A stretch of DNA of 64,000 nucleotides from Eustoma russellianum (taxonomy: Eukaryota; Streptophyta; Magnoliopsida; Gentianales; Gentianaceae): contig AP025047.1 in assembly GCA_036186865.1 (NCBI GenBank), positions 25,464,861 through 25,528,860 of the forward strand, in the 5' to 3' direction. A model generated the notes under the pieces. It was not told the origin of the DNA. It saw only the letters and a list, made by a program, of their open reading frames with translations, and made no database searches. The translations under genes were made by a program, and so were the position numbers. Positions 1 to 9,922 of this stretch are shown one piece after another; within the stretch, counting starts at the first letter, position 1, and every line of letters starts with the position of its first letter.

Positions 1-974
1 GGCAACTATTTTATGATGATTTTGGCACATGTTTTAAGTGGTGTTCTCAGATTTTCCTAGTCATCAAGTGATGACAACATTCAACCAATCATGAAGTGCC
101 AAGTAAGCAAAGGTTAAATGATCATCCAATGAGAAGGTGCCAAGTAAGCAAGACCATGTCACAATGATGCCACACATTCTCCCAAGGACTTAGAAGACAA
201 TTTTCAAGAAGGGAAAGCACCTACGGGGGGACGGCCATGTTGAATAAATAGAAAGGAGAAGAGCAAAACAAAAGACAAGAACAAGCATTGCAAATTCAAG
301 CATCAAAAAGCCTAGCACTCCTTTCTTCTACACTCTCTTTCTTTCTTCTTCTTGAAAGCCTATTGTACTTATATTCTTATTCTTGAATAGGCTTGTCATA
401 TATCACCACATACTCTATATCTTTGTAAAAGATTGATCATGATGTGATCAATCTTCAATCTTGCAAGGTGGTGGTGTCCGTGTGCATTGTATAGAACATA
501 CAAGGTTTGTAAAGGGTTTGAGTTGGTGTGTAACTCCATCAACCCTGTGGTAAGGTGTACTTACGTGTGTGACTAGTGTGAACCGAGGAAGGTGTTCCTC
601 GAAGACTGGAGTAGGTTGTTTATAACCAAACCAGTATAAAATTCTCGGTGTCATTTACTTTCAACACTTATATTCTCGGTGTCGTTTCTGGCAGATTCGC
701 GCAATCTGACCACCAACGATTTTTGAAGGGTTTAAAGGTTGAATTTAAATCTGATATTCTTAGGAGACACTTATAACATCTGAGGCTAAGTTCTCTAAAA
801 TTTCAGAATTTTTGAAGGCCTATAACCTAGTTTTAAAAACGTTTTAAAACTGGTCATGAAAACAGAATCTGTTTTCAGAAGTTGGGTTGTTTGGTTTAAA
901 ACAAATTTTAAAAACCACACTTTCCGAACCAACTATTCAACCCCTCCTTCTAGTGGTGCCTTGCAGATCCTACA
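1..974 (+). mobile_element. SIRE-like copia LTR, left end outside window
   Basis: This stretch matches the LTR near 61900-63197 segment by segment: a shared ggcacatgtttt block near position 25, the blocks around ccaatcat and gccaagtaagcaag, the gactggagtaggttg block near 605, and the end ctattcaacccc..cttctagtgg..cctaca. Its last base is placed at 974 because the other copy ends in the same cctaca just before a primer site. A TATA-like aataaatag lies near 245. It is joined to only about 26 bases of a different LTR end (975-1000) that belongs to the following element. It may therefore be a solo LTR inserted near the end of that element's 5' LTR. The left boundary and target duplication are not visible. 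Confidence 0.7.
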
Positions 975-1000
975 CTCTAGAGTGTGTTTCGACATAAAAA
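975..1000 (+). mobile_element. Remnant of element B 5' LTR end
   Basis: The sequence ctctagagtgtgtttcgaca matches the last bases of B's 3' LTR (about 9785-9811, ctctatagtgtgtttcgg) and is followed directly by the primer site. Nearly all of the rest of the 5' LTR is replaced, within the window, by a different LTR type. Confidence 0.65.
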
Positions 1001-1001
1001 T

Positions 1002-1014
1002 TGGTATCAGAGCA
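1002..1014 (+). other. Primer binding site (initiator tRNA-Met) of element B
   Basis: TGGTATCAGAGCA is complementary to the 3' end of plant initiator tRNA-Met, the usual primer of Ty1/copia reverse transcription. It directly follows the LTR remnant. Confidence 0.9.
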
Positions 1015-1068
1015 TAACCTTGATTGCTTGGCCTATCTTTGCAAGTAGCAAGGTTAAAGATCTTGGAA

Positions 1069-2438
1069 ATGACAACCTCAACCTCTTCATCTCAAACTTT
1101 ATCTCCCAAACCTACTGCACTATTTTAAGGATCAAACACTAAAGCACATATGTTTGATGCCCAAAATTATTCTTTGTGGAAATTTCAAATGATCAATCAT
1201 TTAAAAGGCTATGGATTTGATATATGGAAAGCTGTTGTCAAAGGAATTGAAGTTCCTATGATTACCAACTCAAAACGAGAATCAATGTTCAAGATGAGGA
1301 TGACTACAGCGACAAAGAGAAGATAAAATTCGCCATCAATGGCAAAGCATTTGATATTCTCTCAAGTGCTCTTACCACCACCGAGCTCATAAGACTTCAA
1401 GGTCTTGAAACAGCTCATGAGGCATGGAAAAGGCTTGAAATGATACACGAAGGGACTAAGCAAGTAAGAATGGCCAAACGAATCATGCTCATGAAGGAAT
1501 ATGAGATGTTCGGAATGAAGAGCGGTGAGAAGATTGGGGAATTAATCGACCGATTCACACCAATAGTGAATCAACTTTCCACGATGTATAAGAAAATGTC
1601 AAATGAAGACCTTATCTTAAAACTCCTCAACTCTTTGCCAAGAGAATGGACACCTAAAGTCACCGCTATCACCGAATCAAAGAATCTCAAGACTCTTACT
1701 CTTGATGAGCTATCCAGTAATCTTCTTACTCATGAAATTCTTATTGATGAATAAAATAGGATGAATCTTATCAAGCCCACACAAACATCACACAAAGGGT
1801 TGGTGGTAGAATCCGATGAATCGGATGAGGAAGTTGCTCTTCTAGAAAGAAAATTTAGAGGAATGGCAACAAGAAATAAAGCTCAAGCAAGAAAGTTTTC
1901 CAAAAGACCACCCAAGGAAAAAGAAGCAAGTGAAAATTGCTATACATGTGATCGATCCGGTCACTTCATTGCCGATTGCCATGTCAAAGAGCCGCAAAAA
2001 CAAGAAAAGAAGGTATTTCCTCAAAAGAAGAAAGCTCTTAATGTGGAGGTAACCACGTGGGATGATCTCCTTTCCGAATCGGAAAGAGAAAAGAGTGAAG
2101 ATCAAGGTGTTGGACTTGTTGCAATAGTTGACGATCCAAAGATTCAACATACTTGTCTCATGGCAATTGAAGATGACCTTGAGGTAAATTCTAATCCTTC
2201 TAGATTGCAAGATGAAATAGGAGATTTGCAAAATGATTTTGAAAAACTGAACTTAAAGTATAAACATTTGAAGAATGAGTTCAAGAAATGTATTTTAGAA
2301 AATAGAAACTTGCATGATAAGAACATTTTGATATTTCAAGAGCATGACATCATACTCACCATGCATAAAACCGTAGCTCTTGAAAATATAGAAATTAGAA
2401 AAGAATGTGATAAACTAAGGTTAGAATTGCAAAGCTAA
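1069..2438 (+). pseudogene. Element B gag polyprotein region (broken)
   Basis: Gag forms the virus-like particle and packages element RNA. The start is taken at the first ATG after the primer site. The N-terminal part (W-K-F-Q-M..L-W/D-I-W) resembles copia gag (UBN2-like) domains; the next part, including the LPREWTPKVTAI stretch, is open from 1440 to 1754. A single stop separates this from 1761-2438. That piece holds an acidic stretch, a CCHC zinc knuckle (C-Y-T-C-x4-H-x4-C, about 1938-1979) and a long lysine/glutamate-rich helix likely to be coiled coil. A stop near 1124 and a frameshift near 1290 break the N-terminal half. Confidence is high for identity; the exact N terminus is inferred. 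Confidence 0.8.
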
Positions 2439-2639
2439 CCAATGGTAAAAATAATCTAGACAAACTACTTGGAAACCAAAGAATTAGAAATGATAAATCC
2501 AGTTTAAGATTTAATTCATCACATTCTTCCATTAAGCCTAAGTCATTAAAGAAAAAGACAAACAAGAGAAAAACACAACATAACTCATCATCTTCTAAAA
2601 CAAGGCATGTACTCACTTGTTTTTATTGTAACAAAGTAG

Positions 2640-3312
2640 GACATGTGAAGAATGAAGTTAGAGCTAGATTTGGAAGCATGTATGTTTGGAAGCCTAAGGG
2701 TCGACAAACTAACCCCTAAAAGACCCAACCATCAAAGGGTACTAATGCATAAATATCTTTGTTTTGTAGGCTCTCAAGATAAATGGAGTAGGCAAAGAAG
2801 AAGGAACCAAATGGCTTATGGACAGCGGATGTTCAACACAAATGACCGGAGACAAAACGTTATTCACCAATCTCAAGCTCCAAGATGGTGGAATGGTGCA
2901 TTTTGGCAATAGGAGAGCCAAAATCGTTAGACATGGAGAAATTGGTAACTCCTCTTTTACTATTAATAATGTACTATATGTAGAAGGGCTTAAATATAAT
3001 TTGATAAGTGTTAGCCAACTATGTGATTCTAATTTTCAATTTGAATTTATGAAAAGAAAATGCATTTTGAAAAAGAACGATAAGATTGTTTTTGAGGCTA
3101 TAAGGAAAAATGATGTTTACAAATTTAGCACACATGATTTGATATCACAAAATGTTTCTTGCCTAGTTGCCAAAAATGATTTGACTCGACTATGGCATAG
3201 ACGACTTGGATATATTAGTTTTAAAAATTTTAAAGAGATTTGCAAAAATGAAAAAGTCCAAGATCTTCCAAAATTGAATTTCGAAAACTATAGCTTATGT
3301 GACACTTGTTAA
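2640..3312 (+). pseudogene. Element B protease and GAG-pre-integrase region
   Basis: The aspartic protease active site is visible as W-L-M-D-S-G-C-S (about 2809-2832), followed by the usual copia protease core with G-N at the flap region and L-I-S-V-S-Q-L-C near its end. The GAG-pre-integrase zinc motif follows (L-W-H-R-R-L-G at about 3190 and C-D-T-C at 3300-3311). A stop immediately after the CDTC motif ends the open stretch at 3312, and the frame then continues into integrase. Upstream (2439-2640) the link to gag is broken by several stops. Confidence 0.8.
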
Positions 3313-4280
3313 AAGGCAAAGCTTGTTAAAACAAGCTTCAAGCCCAAAAGTGAAATGTCCACCACCAAACCCCTACAATTACTTCATATGGATTTGTATG
3401 GGGATATTGGTACGGCAAGTCTAAGTGGAAAACATTACACCTTTGTGGTGGTAGATGACTTCTCTAGGTACACTTGGGTAATGTTCTTAGCTAAATAGAA
3501 TGATGCATGCCAAGAATTTACAAAGCTTTGTAGGAGACTAGAAAATCAAAGAGAAGACACAATTAAGGAAATTAGAAGTGATAGAGGTGGTGAGTTTGAT
3601 AGTGACTTTCAAGAATTTTGTGTATCTAAAGGGCATGGACACAATTTCTCGGCTCCAAGAACTCCTGAACGAAATGGTGCTGCGGAAAGGAAAAATAGAA
3701 CACTTAAAGAAATGAGCAGAGCCATGCTAAATGAATTTGAGCTACCCAAGTATTTTTGGGACGAAATGGTAAACACCGTTTGTCATATGATCAATAGAGT
3801 TTATTTGAGACCATCTCTCAAAAAGACTCCTTATGAGCTTTGGAAAGATAGAGTACCAAATATTGGTTATTTCAAGGTTTTTGGTTGTAAGTGCTTTATA
3901 CTTAACACCAAAGATAACTTGGAGAAACTCTATTTCAAAGCGGATGAAGGAATCCTTATGGGATTTTCTCAAAATAGCAAAGCATTTAGGGTATATAATA
4001 AAACAAGCATGAAAGTTGAAGAATCAATTCATGTCAAGTTTAGTGAACTCATTGTGGATGAACCAAATACTATTGATGATGATGATGAAATAATTGAAGT
4101 AAGTCATATAGAGAAATTTGAGAATCCAGAAGGTAATATTGTCATTAACCTTAGGATTGATCCCCTTGAACATAAGGTTGAAGATGAAGAAGTAGGAAGA
4201 GATACCTCAAATTTACCGGATTCATATAAGTATAACAAAGATCACCCTAAAGAATTAATATTAGGTGAAACTAGTCAAGA
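3313..4280 (+). pseudogene. Element B integrase
   Basis: Integrase core of the DDE type, which inserts the cDNA. The three acidic positions can be read: D in H-M-D-L-Y-G-D (about 3390), D in R-S-D-R-G-G-E-F (about 3583), and E in N-G-A-A-E-R-K-N (about 3690). The core is followed by the C-terminal K-V-F-G-C-K-C-F-I region near 3875, typical of plant copia integrases. One in-frame stop interrupts the core at about 3496 (L-A-K-stop). From 3712 onward the frame is open into reverse transcriptase. Confidence 0.85.
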
Positions 4281-5158
4281 CATAATGACTAGGAAGAAAT
4301 TCAATGAAAATGCTTTCATTTCAAAAGTTGAGCATAAAAATATAAAGGAGGCAATAAATGATGAAGATTGGGTATTAGCCATGCAAGAGGAGCTAAATCA
4401 ATTTGGAAGGAGTGATGTTTGGGAATTAGTAGCTAAACCTAGTGATCATCCTATAATTGGCACTAAATGGGTATTTAGAAACAAAATGGATGATAAAGGA
4501 AACATTACTAGAAACAAGGCTAGGTTAGTAGCTCAAGGATATAGACAAGAGGAAGGTATAGATTATGATGAGACTTTTGCTCCCATAGCTAGGTTAGAAG
4601 CTATTAGGATGCTATTAGCATATGCATGTTATAAGAATTTCAAACTATATCAAATGGATGTGAAATCCGCATTCTTGAATGGAATAGTTCAAGAAGAGGA
4701 GTATGTAGCTCAATCACCGGGGTTTGAAAATCATGATTATCCAAATCATGTATTAAACTCAAAAAGACCCTTTATGGACTTAAACAAGCTCTTAGGGCAT
4801 GGTATGATAGATTAAGTAACTTTCTTCTTGAAAATGAGTTTTCAAGAGGAAAAGTCGACACTACTCTTTTTTATTAAAGAACAAAGAAACCATCAATTGC
4901 TTGTCCAAATTTATGTGGATGATATTATATTTGGTGCTCTAATGATTCTCTTTGTGAGCATTTTGCTAAATTGATGAAAGGAGAATTTGAAATGAGCATG
5001 ATGGGTGAACTTAACTACTTTCTTGGTCTTCAAATCAAGCAAACTCAAGATGGAGTGTACGTATCTCAAAAAAAGTATACAAATGATTTGCTCAAAAAGT
5101 ACACATTTGAGGATGGAAGAAATGTAAGCACACCAATGAGCACACAGTACAAAGCTTG
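4281..5158 (+). pseudogene. Element B reverse transcriptase
   Basis: Copia reverse transcriptase: W-V-F-R-N-K (about 4468), K-A-R-L-V-A-Q-G (about 4516), D-E-T-F-A-P-I-A-R (about 4570), Q-M-D-V-K-S-A-F-L-N-G (about 4651), and the catalytic Y-V-D-D (about 4911-4922) are all present. The open stretch ends at 4815. The palm then continues in other frames (Y-F-L-G-L-Q-I-K near 5020 and the thumb to 5158), so at least two small frameshifts separate the pieces. The catalytic residues survive but no continuous enzyme can be read. Confidence 0.85.
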
Positions 5159-5856
5159 ACAAAGATGAAAAAGGAAAGTCGGTTGAGATAACCAAATATA
5201 GGGCTATGATTGGTAGTTTACTTTATTTGACCGCTAGTAGACCGGATATTTAGCATGTTGTGTGCTTATGTGCTAGATTTCAAAGTATGCCTAAGGAATC
5301 GCATCTAGTTTCCATTAAACGTATATTCATGTATTTGAATGGAACCTTGAACTTTGGATTATTTTATCCCAAAAATGGTTGTTTTGATTTAAGAGGGTAT
5401 AGTGACTCCGACTAATGCCAGAAATCTTGTTGATAGAAAAAGCACCTCCGGGACATGCTAATTCCTTGGAGATAGCTTTGTTTCTTGGTTCTCCAAGAAA
5501 CAAAATAGTGTGTAACTTTCAACGGCGGAATCCGAATATGTATCAGCTGCTTCGTGATGTGCACAACTCCTTTGGATGATCAACACCTTAAATTATTACA
5601 ATGTTAAGTTTGATAAAGTCCCCATCTTATGTGACAACACTTCAGCTATAAGTATAGCACAAAATCCAGTTCACCATAGTAGGACAAAACATATAGAAGG
5701 AGGCATCACTTCATAAGGGATTGCATTCAAAAAGGATTAGTATGCGTTGAATTTGTTCCAACCAATGACCAACTATCGGATATCTTTACTAAATCCCTTC
5801 CCACTGAGACATTTGAATAAAAGAGAACAAGATTAGGTATGATAAACATTGGTTAG
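5159..5856 (+). pseudogene. Element B RNase H
   Basis: This is the C-terminal part of pol in heavy decay. Fragments in several frames show S-L-L-Y-L-T-A-S-R-P-D near 5215, the Y-S-D-S-D acidic motif near 5400, C-D-N-T-S-A-I-S near 5630, H-x-R-T-K-H-I-E near 5675, and the copia ending D-I-F-T-K-S-L-P near 5785. Translation would end at the tag of 5854-5856. At least four stops or frameshifts are present. Confidence 0.75.
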
Positions 5857-5891
5857 AAGGTAAAAATAGTCAAAAATGCTGATTTCAGAAG

Positions 5892-6002
5892 ACATCGATC
5901 GATTAATGTGGTAGTCTGAGAGACTGATATAAAAAAGGACATCGATCGATCTATGTGTAGGACATCGATCGATCGAAGTCCAAGACATCGATCAATCGAA
6001 GT
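5892..6002. repeat. Palindromic ATCGATCGAT cluster before the env-like ORF
   Basis: Four degenerate copies of the CATCGATCGAT-type palindrome lie in 111 bp between the pol stop and the leader of the env-like ORF. The same motif forms larger clusters in the LTRs of B, C, D and H. Here it stands about 14 bp before a TATA-like ttattaaaac. Confidence 0.85.
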
Positions 6003-6226
6003 CAGCAGGATAGGGTTATTAAAACCTACAACTCCTTTCCTCTTCTTCACTTTCCTCTCTTCCAAACGAAATCCCTAATTTCCCTTTGATCAAAACACTG
6101 AGAATCTCTCTTCTACACTAAAAAATCTTGCCAAAGTCTCCATTTGTTCTACAAATCCAACCTTATTTTCAAAAATCTCATCATTTTCATCTCTATTTTC
6201 TACAAAATCCGAACCCTAACTCTTCA
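6003..6226 (+). promoter_or_regulatory. Candidate promoter/leader of the env-like ORF
   Basis: A TATA-like ttattaaaac at 6016-6025 is followed by a pyrimidine-rich, AUG-poor stretch with two copies of the ccctaa(t/c) motif, like plant 5' leaders, up to the ATG at 6227. The order palindrome cluster, TATA-like box, leader and ORF copies what is seen in the U3 of B's own LTR. A separate promoter for ORF3 is an inference; a splice acceptor from the full-length RNA is the alternative. Confidence 0.35.
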
Positions 6227-7695
6227 ATGGCACCAAGAACGAAAACGCTAGCAAAAAGACAAAGAACCTCTGAGGAAGAAGCAAGTGAGCCATAACAATC
6301 ACATCCTCAAGTGCCAAGAGGGTCTAGGACACATGGGTTGAGGAAGAAGGCCACTTCCTCTCATGAAGCCATGTTGAGTGAGACAAGGCGGAGGCTCACT
6401 CTAAACAACTTTCCATGGCTCAAATCCAGGGAATACACAAATCCTTTGAAAGAGCCTACATGCATAGATAAATTTGCCTGTATTTCCCTAAGAGCTCAAT
6501 TGCTATTTATTGAATGGGAAAACAAGAAGAGGTCTACCATTCCATTGAAATTGCTCAAAATTGAGGACATTTTGAACAATGAGGAATTAAAACCAATCAT
6601 TAATTGGTTTCATAATAAAAAAATGGAGACCTATTTGGGAGGTCTCTCAAATGACCAATATGTCTACCCGATACACTAGAATTTTTTATGTCAATATGTG
6701 GGTAGACTACAGAAATGGAGTGCCTTATGCTTTAAATTTGATAATAGAGGGTCAGTTGTTGATGTTCACTTCTAAAACCATAAATGAATTGCTTGAAGTT
6801 CCTGATGAGGGTTGGGAAGACTTTGACTCCTAGAGGTGGGATACCTATAAGTACCAAATCTCTGAAGATGAGGTCAAAACATTTCTTGTATTTCGCCCCA
6901 TCAAAAACACAAATTGGTATATAGAGTCTTGCTAGCCATTGTCACTTTTTGTGTCAATGGTAAATAAGCTAAACTTCCGAGAAATCTAGATTTTTACATT
7001 GCTTACCGTATTGCTATGAGGGAGAATGTAAATTTTGGGGAGATTGTGTTTGCCAATATGATGGAAGCCGTAACAAAAAAAATCCAAACCAAACCGCTTC
7101 CATATAGCAATCTCATCTATAGATTGCTTAAGAAGGCTAATGTAGAGTTGGATGACGAGTACACGGAGCATATATCCAACAAGGATTACTATACAAAGGC
7201 AAATAACCAACAAATCCATAAGTCCCGGAAAGAGGCGCAAAGACAGGATGGACAACAAGAACAAGAAGAGAAAGAACCTGAAGATCTCATTCCTCCACAA
7301 TCACCCACTGAACCTCCCACAGAACCCCCTTCTCACCCTTCACCACAACTGCCCCCGCAACAAAGCTCCACCTCCCAAATAGACAAAGGAAAAGCCCCAA
7401 TGGAAGAAGCTAGTGACTCAGAGGAGGAATTCAATGTAGAAGCTGAAATTCAAGACCTATATCACACTCTTGGTCAATGGGGGGAAGATTAACCAAGGAG
7501 GCCATATGCATAGATGATCTAGAGAGGGACTATAAGAACCTCCAGAGCCAGATCCAAACGTTAGAGACGAAAGTTGATACTCAGGTCAAGACTTTAGAAT
7601 CGGAGCTGACCGTTCAAAAGACCAAGCACCAAAAGTTTAAGACCAAGCTCAAGGCGGCTCTATTCGGTCTATGCTTCTCTTCCGATGAAGAGTAG
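6227..7695 (+). pseudogene. Element B env-like third ORF (broken)
   Basis: This ORF sits where SIRE1-group elements carry their env-like gene, after pol. From the ATG at 6227 the frame is basic, meets a stop near 6291, and continues to 6679. It then shifts (6651-6833 holds a segment resembling the putative plant transposon domain, with G-V-P-Y-A-L and I-N-E-L-L-E-V-P-D-E). It is open again at 7016-7492 with a proline-rich P-P-x-x-P-x-E-P-P tract (about 7290-7360) and an acidic S-D-S-E-E-E stretch, and shifts once more in a run of six G near 7479. The last piece (7477-7695) is a heptad-rich coiled coil ending S-S-D-E-E. No signal peptide or convincing membrane span is visible. The function of such proteins is not established. 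Confidence 0.65.
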
Positions 7696-8411
7696 TTACT
7701 ATATGGTTCCCCATTTCCCTCGTAACTATAGGAATAGCTTAGAAGTTGAGATTACTCTTGTATCTCATAAACTTCTTATTTGCTTATTGATATTTTAATT
7801 CTCTATTTTCGTGTCTCTTATTTTTTTGATGTTCTCCAAAAGGGAGAGAAGTGTAGTTTTGATGGTTGGGCATGGTTGTTGTCTTGTCTTATCGTTTTGG
7901 CATGGTTGGGCATAGTTGTTGTCTTGTCTTATGATTTTGGCATGGTTGGGCATAGTTGTTGTCTTCTCTTATGGTTTGTGGCATGGTTGTTGTCTTAAGT
8001 TGGCTCTATTGTCTTAAGTTGGTGGTTGTCTTGATATGTTATTGTGCCATGGTTTGTTAATGGCTTAACCCTTGGTGTTTTGCATAAGATAGCTTCGTTT
8101 GAGAAGTTGGATTTGGCATAACATGGCATGAAGTTTCTTGATATGCATGTGTAAAATGATTGATAGTCATTGTTACTTTGGTATGCTATCTCACATATTG
8201 AAAAGATAAAAATATAAAATTTGGTGCATGGGTTGTGGAGGACCATTGACATCATATTTATTGATCTTGGGTAGATTACATGTTAAGGGGAGAGTTTTTA
8301 ATGTGTTCATATGATGAGGGAGCATGAACTAAGGGGGAGTTATAAAATATCAAGTTTAGATGTAAATATATCAAGTAAAAACATCTTTTGAATCATGGTT
8401 TTGAAATCATC
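7696..8411 (+). other. Element B 3' untranslated region
   Basis: Non-coding stretch between the env-like ORF and the polypurine tract. It contains about three and a half copies of a 38-40 bp repeat built on ggcatggttgggcatagttg (about 7858-8000) and two purine runs, at about 8328-8340 and immediately before the LTR. Open frames in it are created by the repeat. Confidence 0.7.
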
Positions 8412-8425
8412 AAAAAGGGAGAGAT
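8412..8425 (+). other. Polypurine tract of element B
   Basis: The run aaaaagggagagat ends directly at the TG that opens the 3' LTR. It is the expected plus-strand primer of the element. Confidence 0.8.
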
Positions 8426-9811
8426 TGTTAAGTTATAAATTGTTTTGATGATGAAAAGATGTTTTAAATAAGTTAAATTTATTCTTGAGACTTGATGCAA
8501 GATGAGAAAATTAAACTATGTCAAAAATGATTGAGATTGGAACTCACTGTCCAACATTGATCTCTCAGACTGGGGACATCGATCGATCGATATACTTCAG
8601 CCTCTGACTTTGATCAATCGATGTCAGGCAAAAACCTATCTGTCAAACATCGATCTCTCAACCTGGGGACATCGATCGATCGATGTCACATCAGTCTCTC
8701 ACCAGGGAGACTTTGATCGATCGATGTTAGGAAGAATACTTTCTGTCCAACATCGATCTCTCAGTCCAGGGGACATCGATCAATCGAGGTGACATCAGTC
8801 TCTCCCAGGGGGACTTCGATCGATCGATGTCAGCAGTTTCAAAAACTCAAAGTTTCTGGAGGACATCGATCTCTCACCCAGGCACTTCGATCGATCGATG
8901 TCACCCAGAATTCAAAAGTTTTTGAACGTTGGACCAAAATCCAAAAGATATTCATGGTATTTTCTCTTTCCAATCTTGCTCAAATTTCTTGTAGACTTTA
9001 CTTCAACAAACTACATGCTTTCTTGACTATTGTATCCATGTCTAAGCAATCCTAGGTTGGCTATTGAGGATCAAATCACTCCATAGGGTGGCTAAAGGCT
9101 ATTTGGGCATTATCATGACATTTGGTGTAGTTGAAGACATGGTAGAGACCTCAAAAATGTTGTGAACTTCAGCTATAAATGGGAGAAGCTTGGATGAGGC
9201 AAAAACGCACTTTCACCATCATCTAGATTCATTTTTCATTGTTGTATAGTTCTCTCACATTTGTAAAATTGCTTAAAGTTTGTTAAGCTTTTCTTTGTTC
9301 TTCATTATTGTATATTGAGAGATAGAGAGTCTAGCACAAGAGGAACCATAAATATTTGATCTCTTGCTTGTGCTTAGACTAGTGAGAAAATGTGAACCTT
9401 ACTATTTTCTTCAACCCACTGTGAGAAAGTTCTGGAGGAACTTTGTTGAAGTTGTGAGGTAGCAAGAAGTTGTTCTTGCTAGGGCTGTAGTTGCACAAGT
9501 GTATCTTGTGCAAGAAATTGTTGTTGTTATTGCTTACACTAAGGTGTTAGTGTAAGTGTTGCTGTGGTTTGTTCTTATTAGCTTTAATAAGAAGAGTAGT
9601 TGTTGAAAATCCACTTTTGAAACAAAGTGGTAGTGGAGTAGAATCATTTACGTTCAAACCACTCTATATCTGGTGTACACATTCATTGCTTCTCATCTCC
9701 CATTCTTGCTTTGATTTAGAATTTCTTTTGAGTTGAGCCAAACAAGAAAATTCCACAAAAGTGTCAAACACTATATTCACCTCCCCTCTATAGTGTGTTT
9801 CGGACCTAACA
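8426..9811 (+). mobile_element. Element B 3' LTR
   Basis: The LTR begins TGTTA directly after the polypurine tract and ends TAACA at 9811, giving 1386 bp with 5-bp inverted ends. A TATA box (ctataaat) is at 9173-9180. The presumed U3 carries the palindrome cluster at 8553-8902. After 9811 the sequence changes at once to a truncated LTR of element K on the opposite strand. Confidence 0.85.
8553..8902. repeat. Palindromic ATCGATCGAT array in B 3' LTR
   Basis: About ten sites of the form (A/G)CATCGATC..(T/A)GATCGATGT alternate with short spacers such as ctctcaacctgggg and cacatcagtctctc. They form a higher-order repeat of about 100 bp in roughly three copies. One exact 18-bp palindrome (acatcgatcgatcgatgt) is at 8669-8686. 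The array ends about 270 bp before the TATA box. Confidence 0.9.
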
Positions 9812-9911
9812 ATCACAGTTATGCTAATTGCCATGATTTCGGCATTTATAATATCTTCAATTAAACTGATTGTCGTATCTATGGTAAGTCAATTAATTTC
9901 ATATTCTAACA
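9812..9911 (-). mobile_element. Element K 3' LTR, first 100 bp
   Basis: The sequence from the plus-strand end CTAACA at 9911 back to 9812 matches 10803-10902. The remaining LTR bases are displaced to the far side of element B, outside the window. The polypurine tract (minus cttgagggggagt) adjoins at 9912-9922. Confidence 0.85.
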
Positions 9912-9922
9912 CTCCCCCTCAA

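Larger units (their letters stand above)
975..9811 (+). mobile_element. Element B: SIRE/Maximus-type Ty1/copia retrotransposon
   Basis: Order on the + strand: remnant of the 5' LTR end, initiator-Met primer site, gag with a CCHC knuckle, protease, integrase, reverse transcriptase, RNase H, then a third ORF with a proline-rich stretch and a C-terminal coiled coil, a polypurine tract and a 1386-bp 3' LTR. A third ORF after pol, with proline-rich and coiled-coil parts, is the hallmark of the SIRE1 group of copia elements. All frames carry stops and frameshifts, so the copy is dead. Its right end (TAACA at 9811) abuts a truncated LTR of element K, so B inserted into K. The other half of K's LTR and B's left target duplication lie outside the window. 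Confidence 0.85.
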
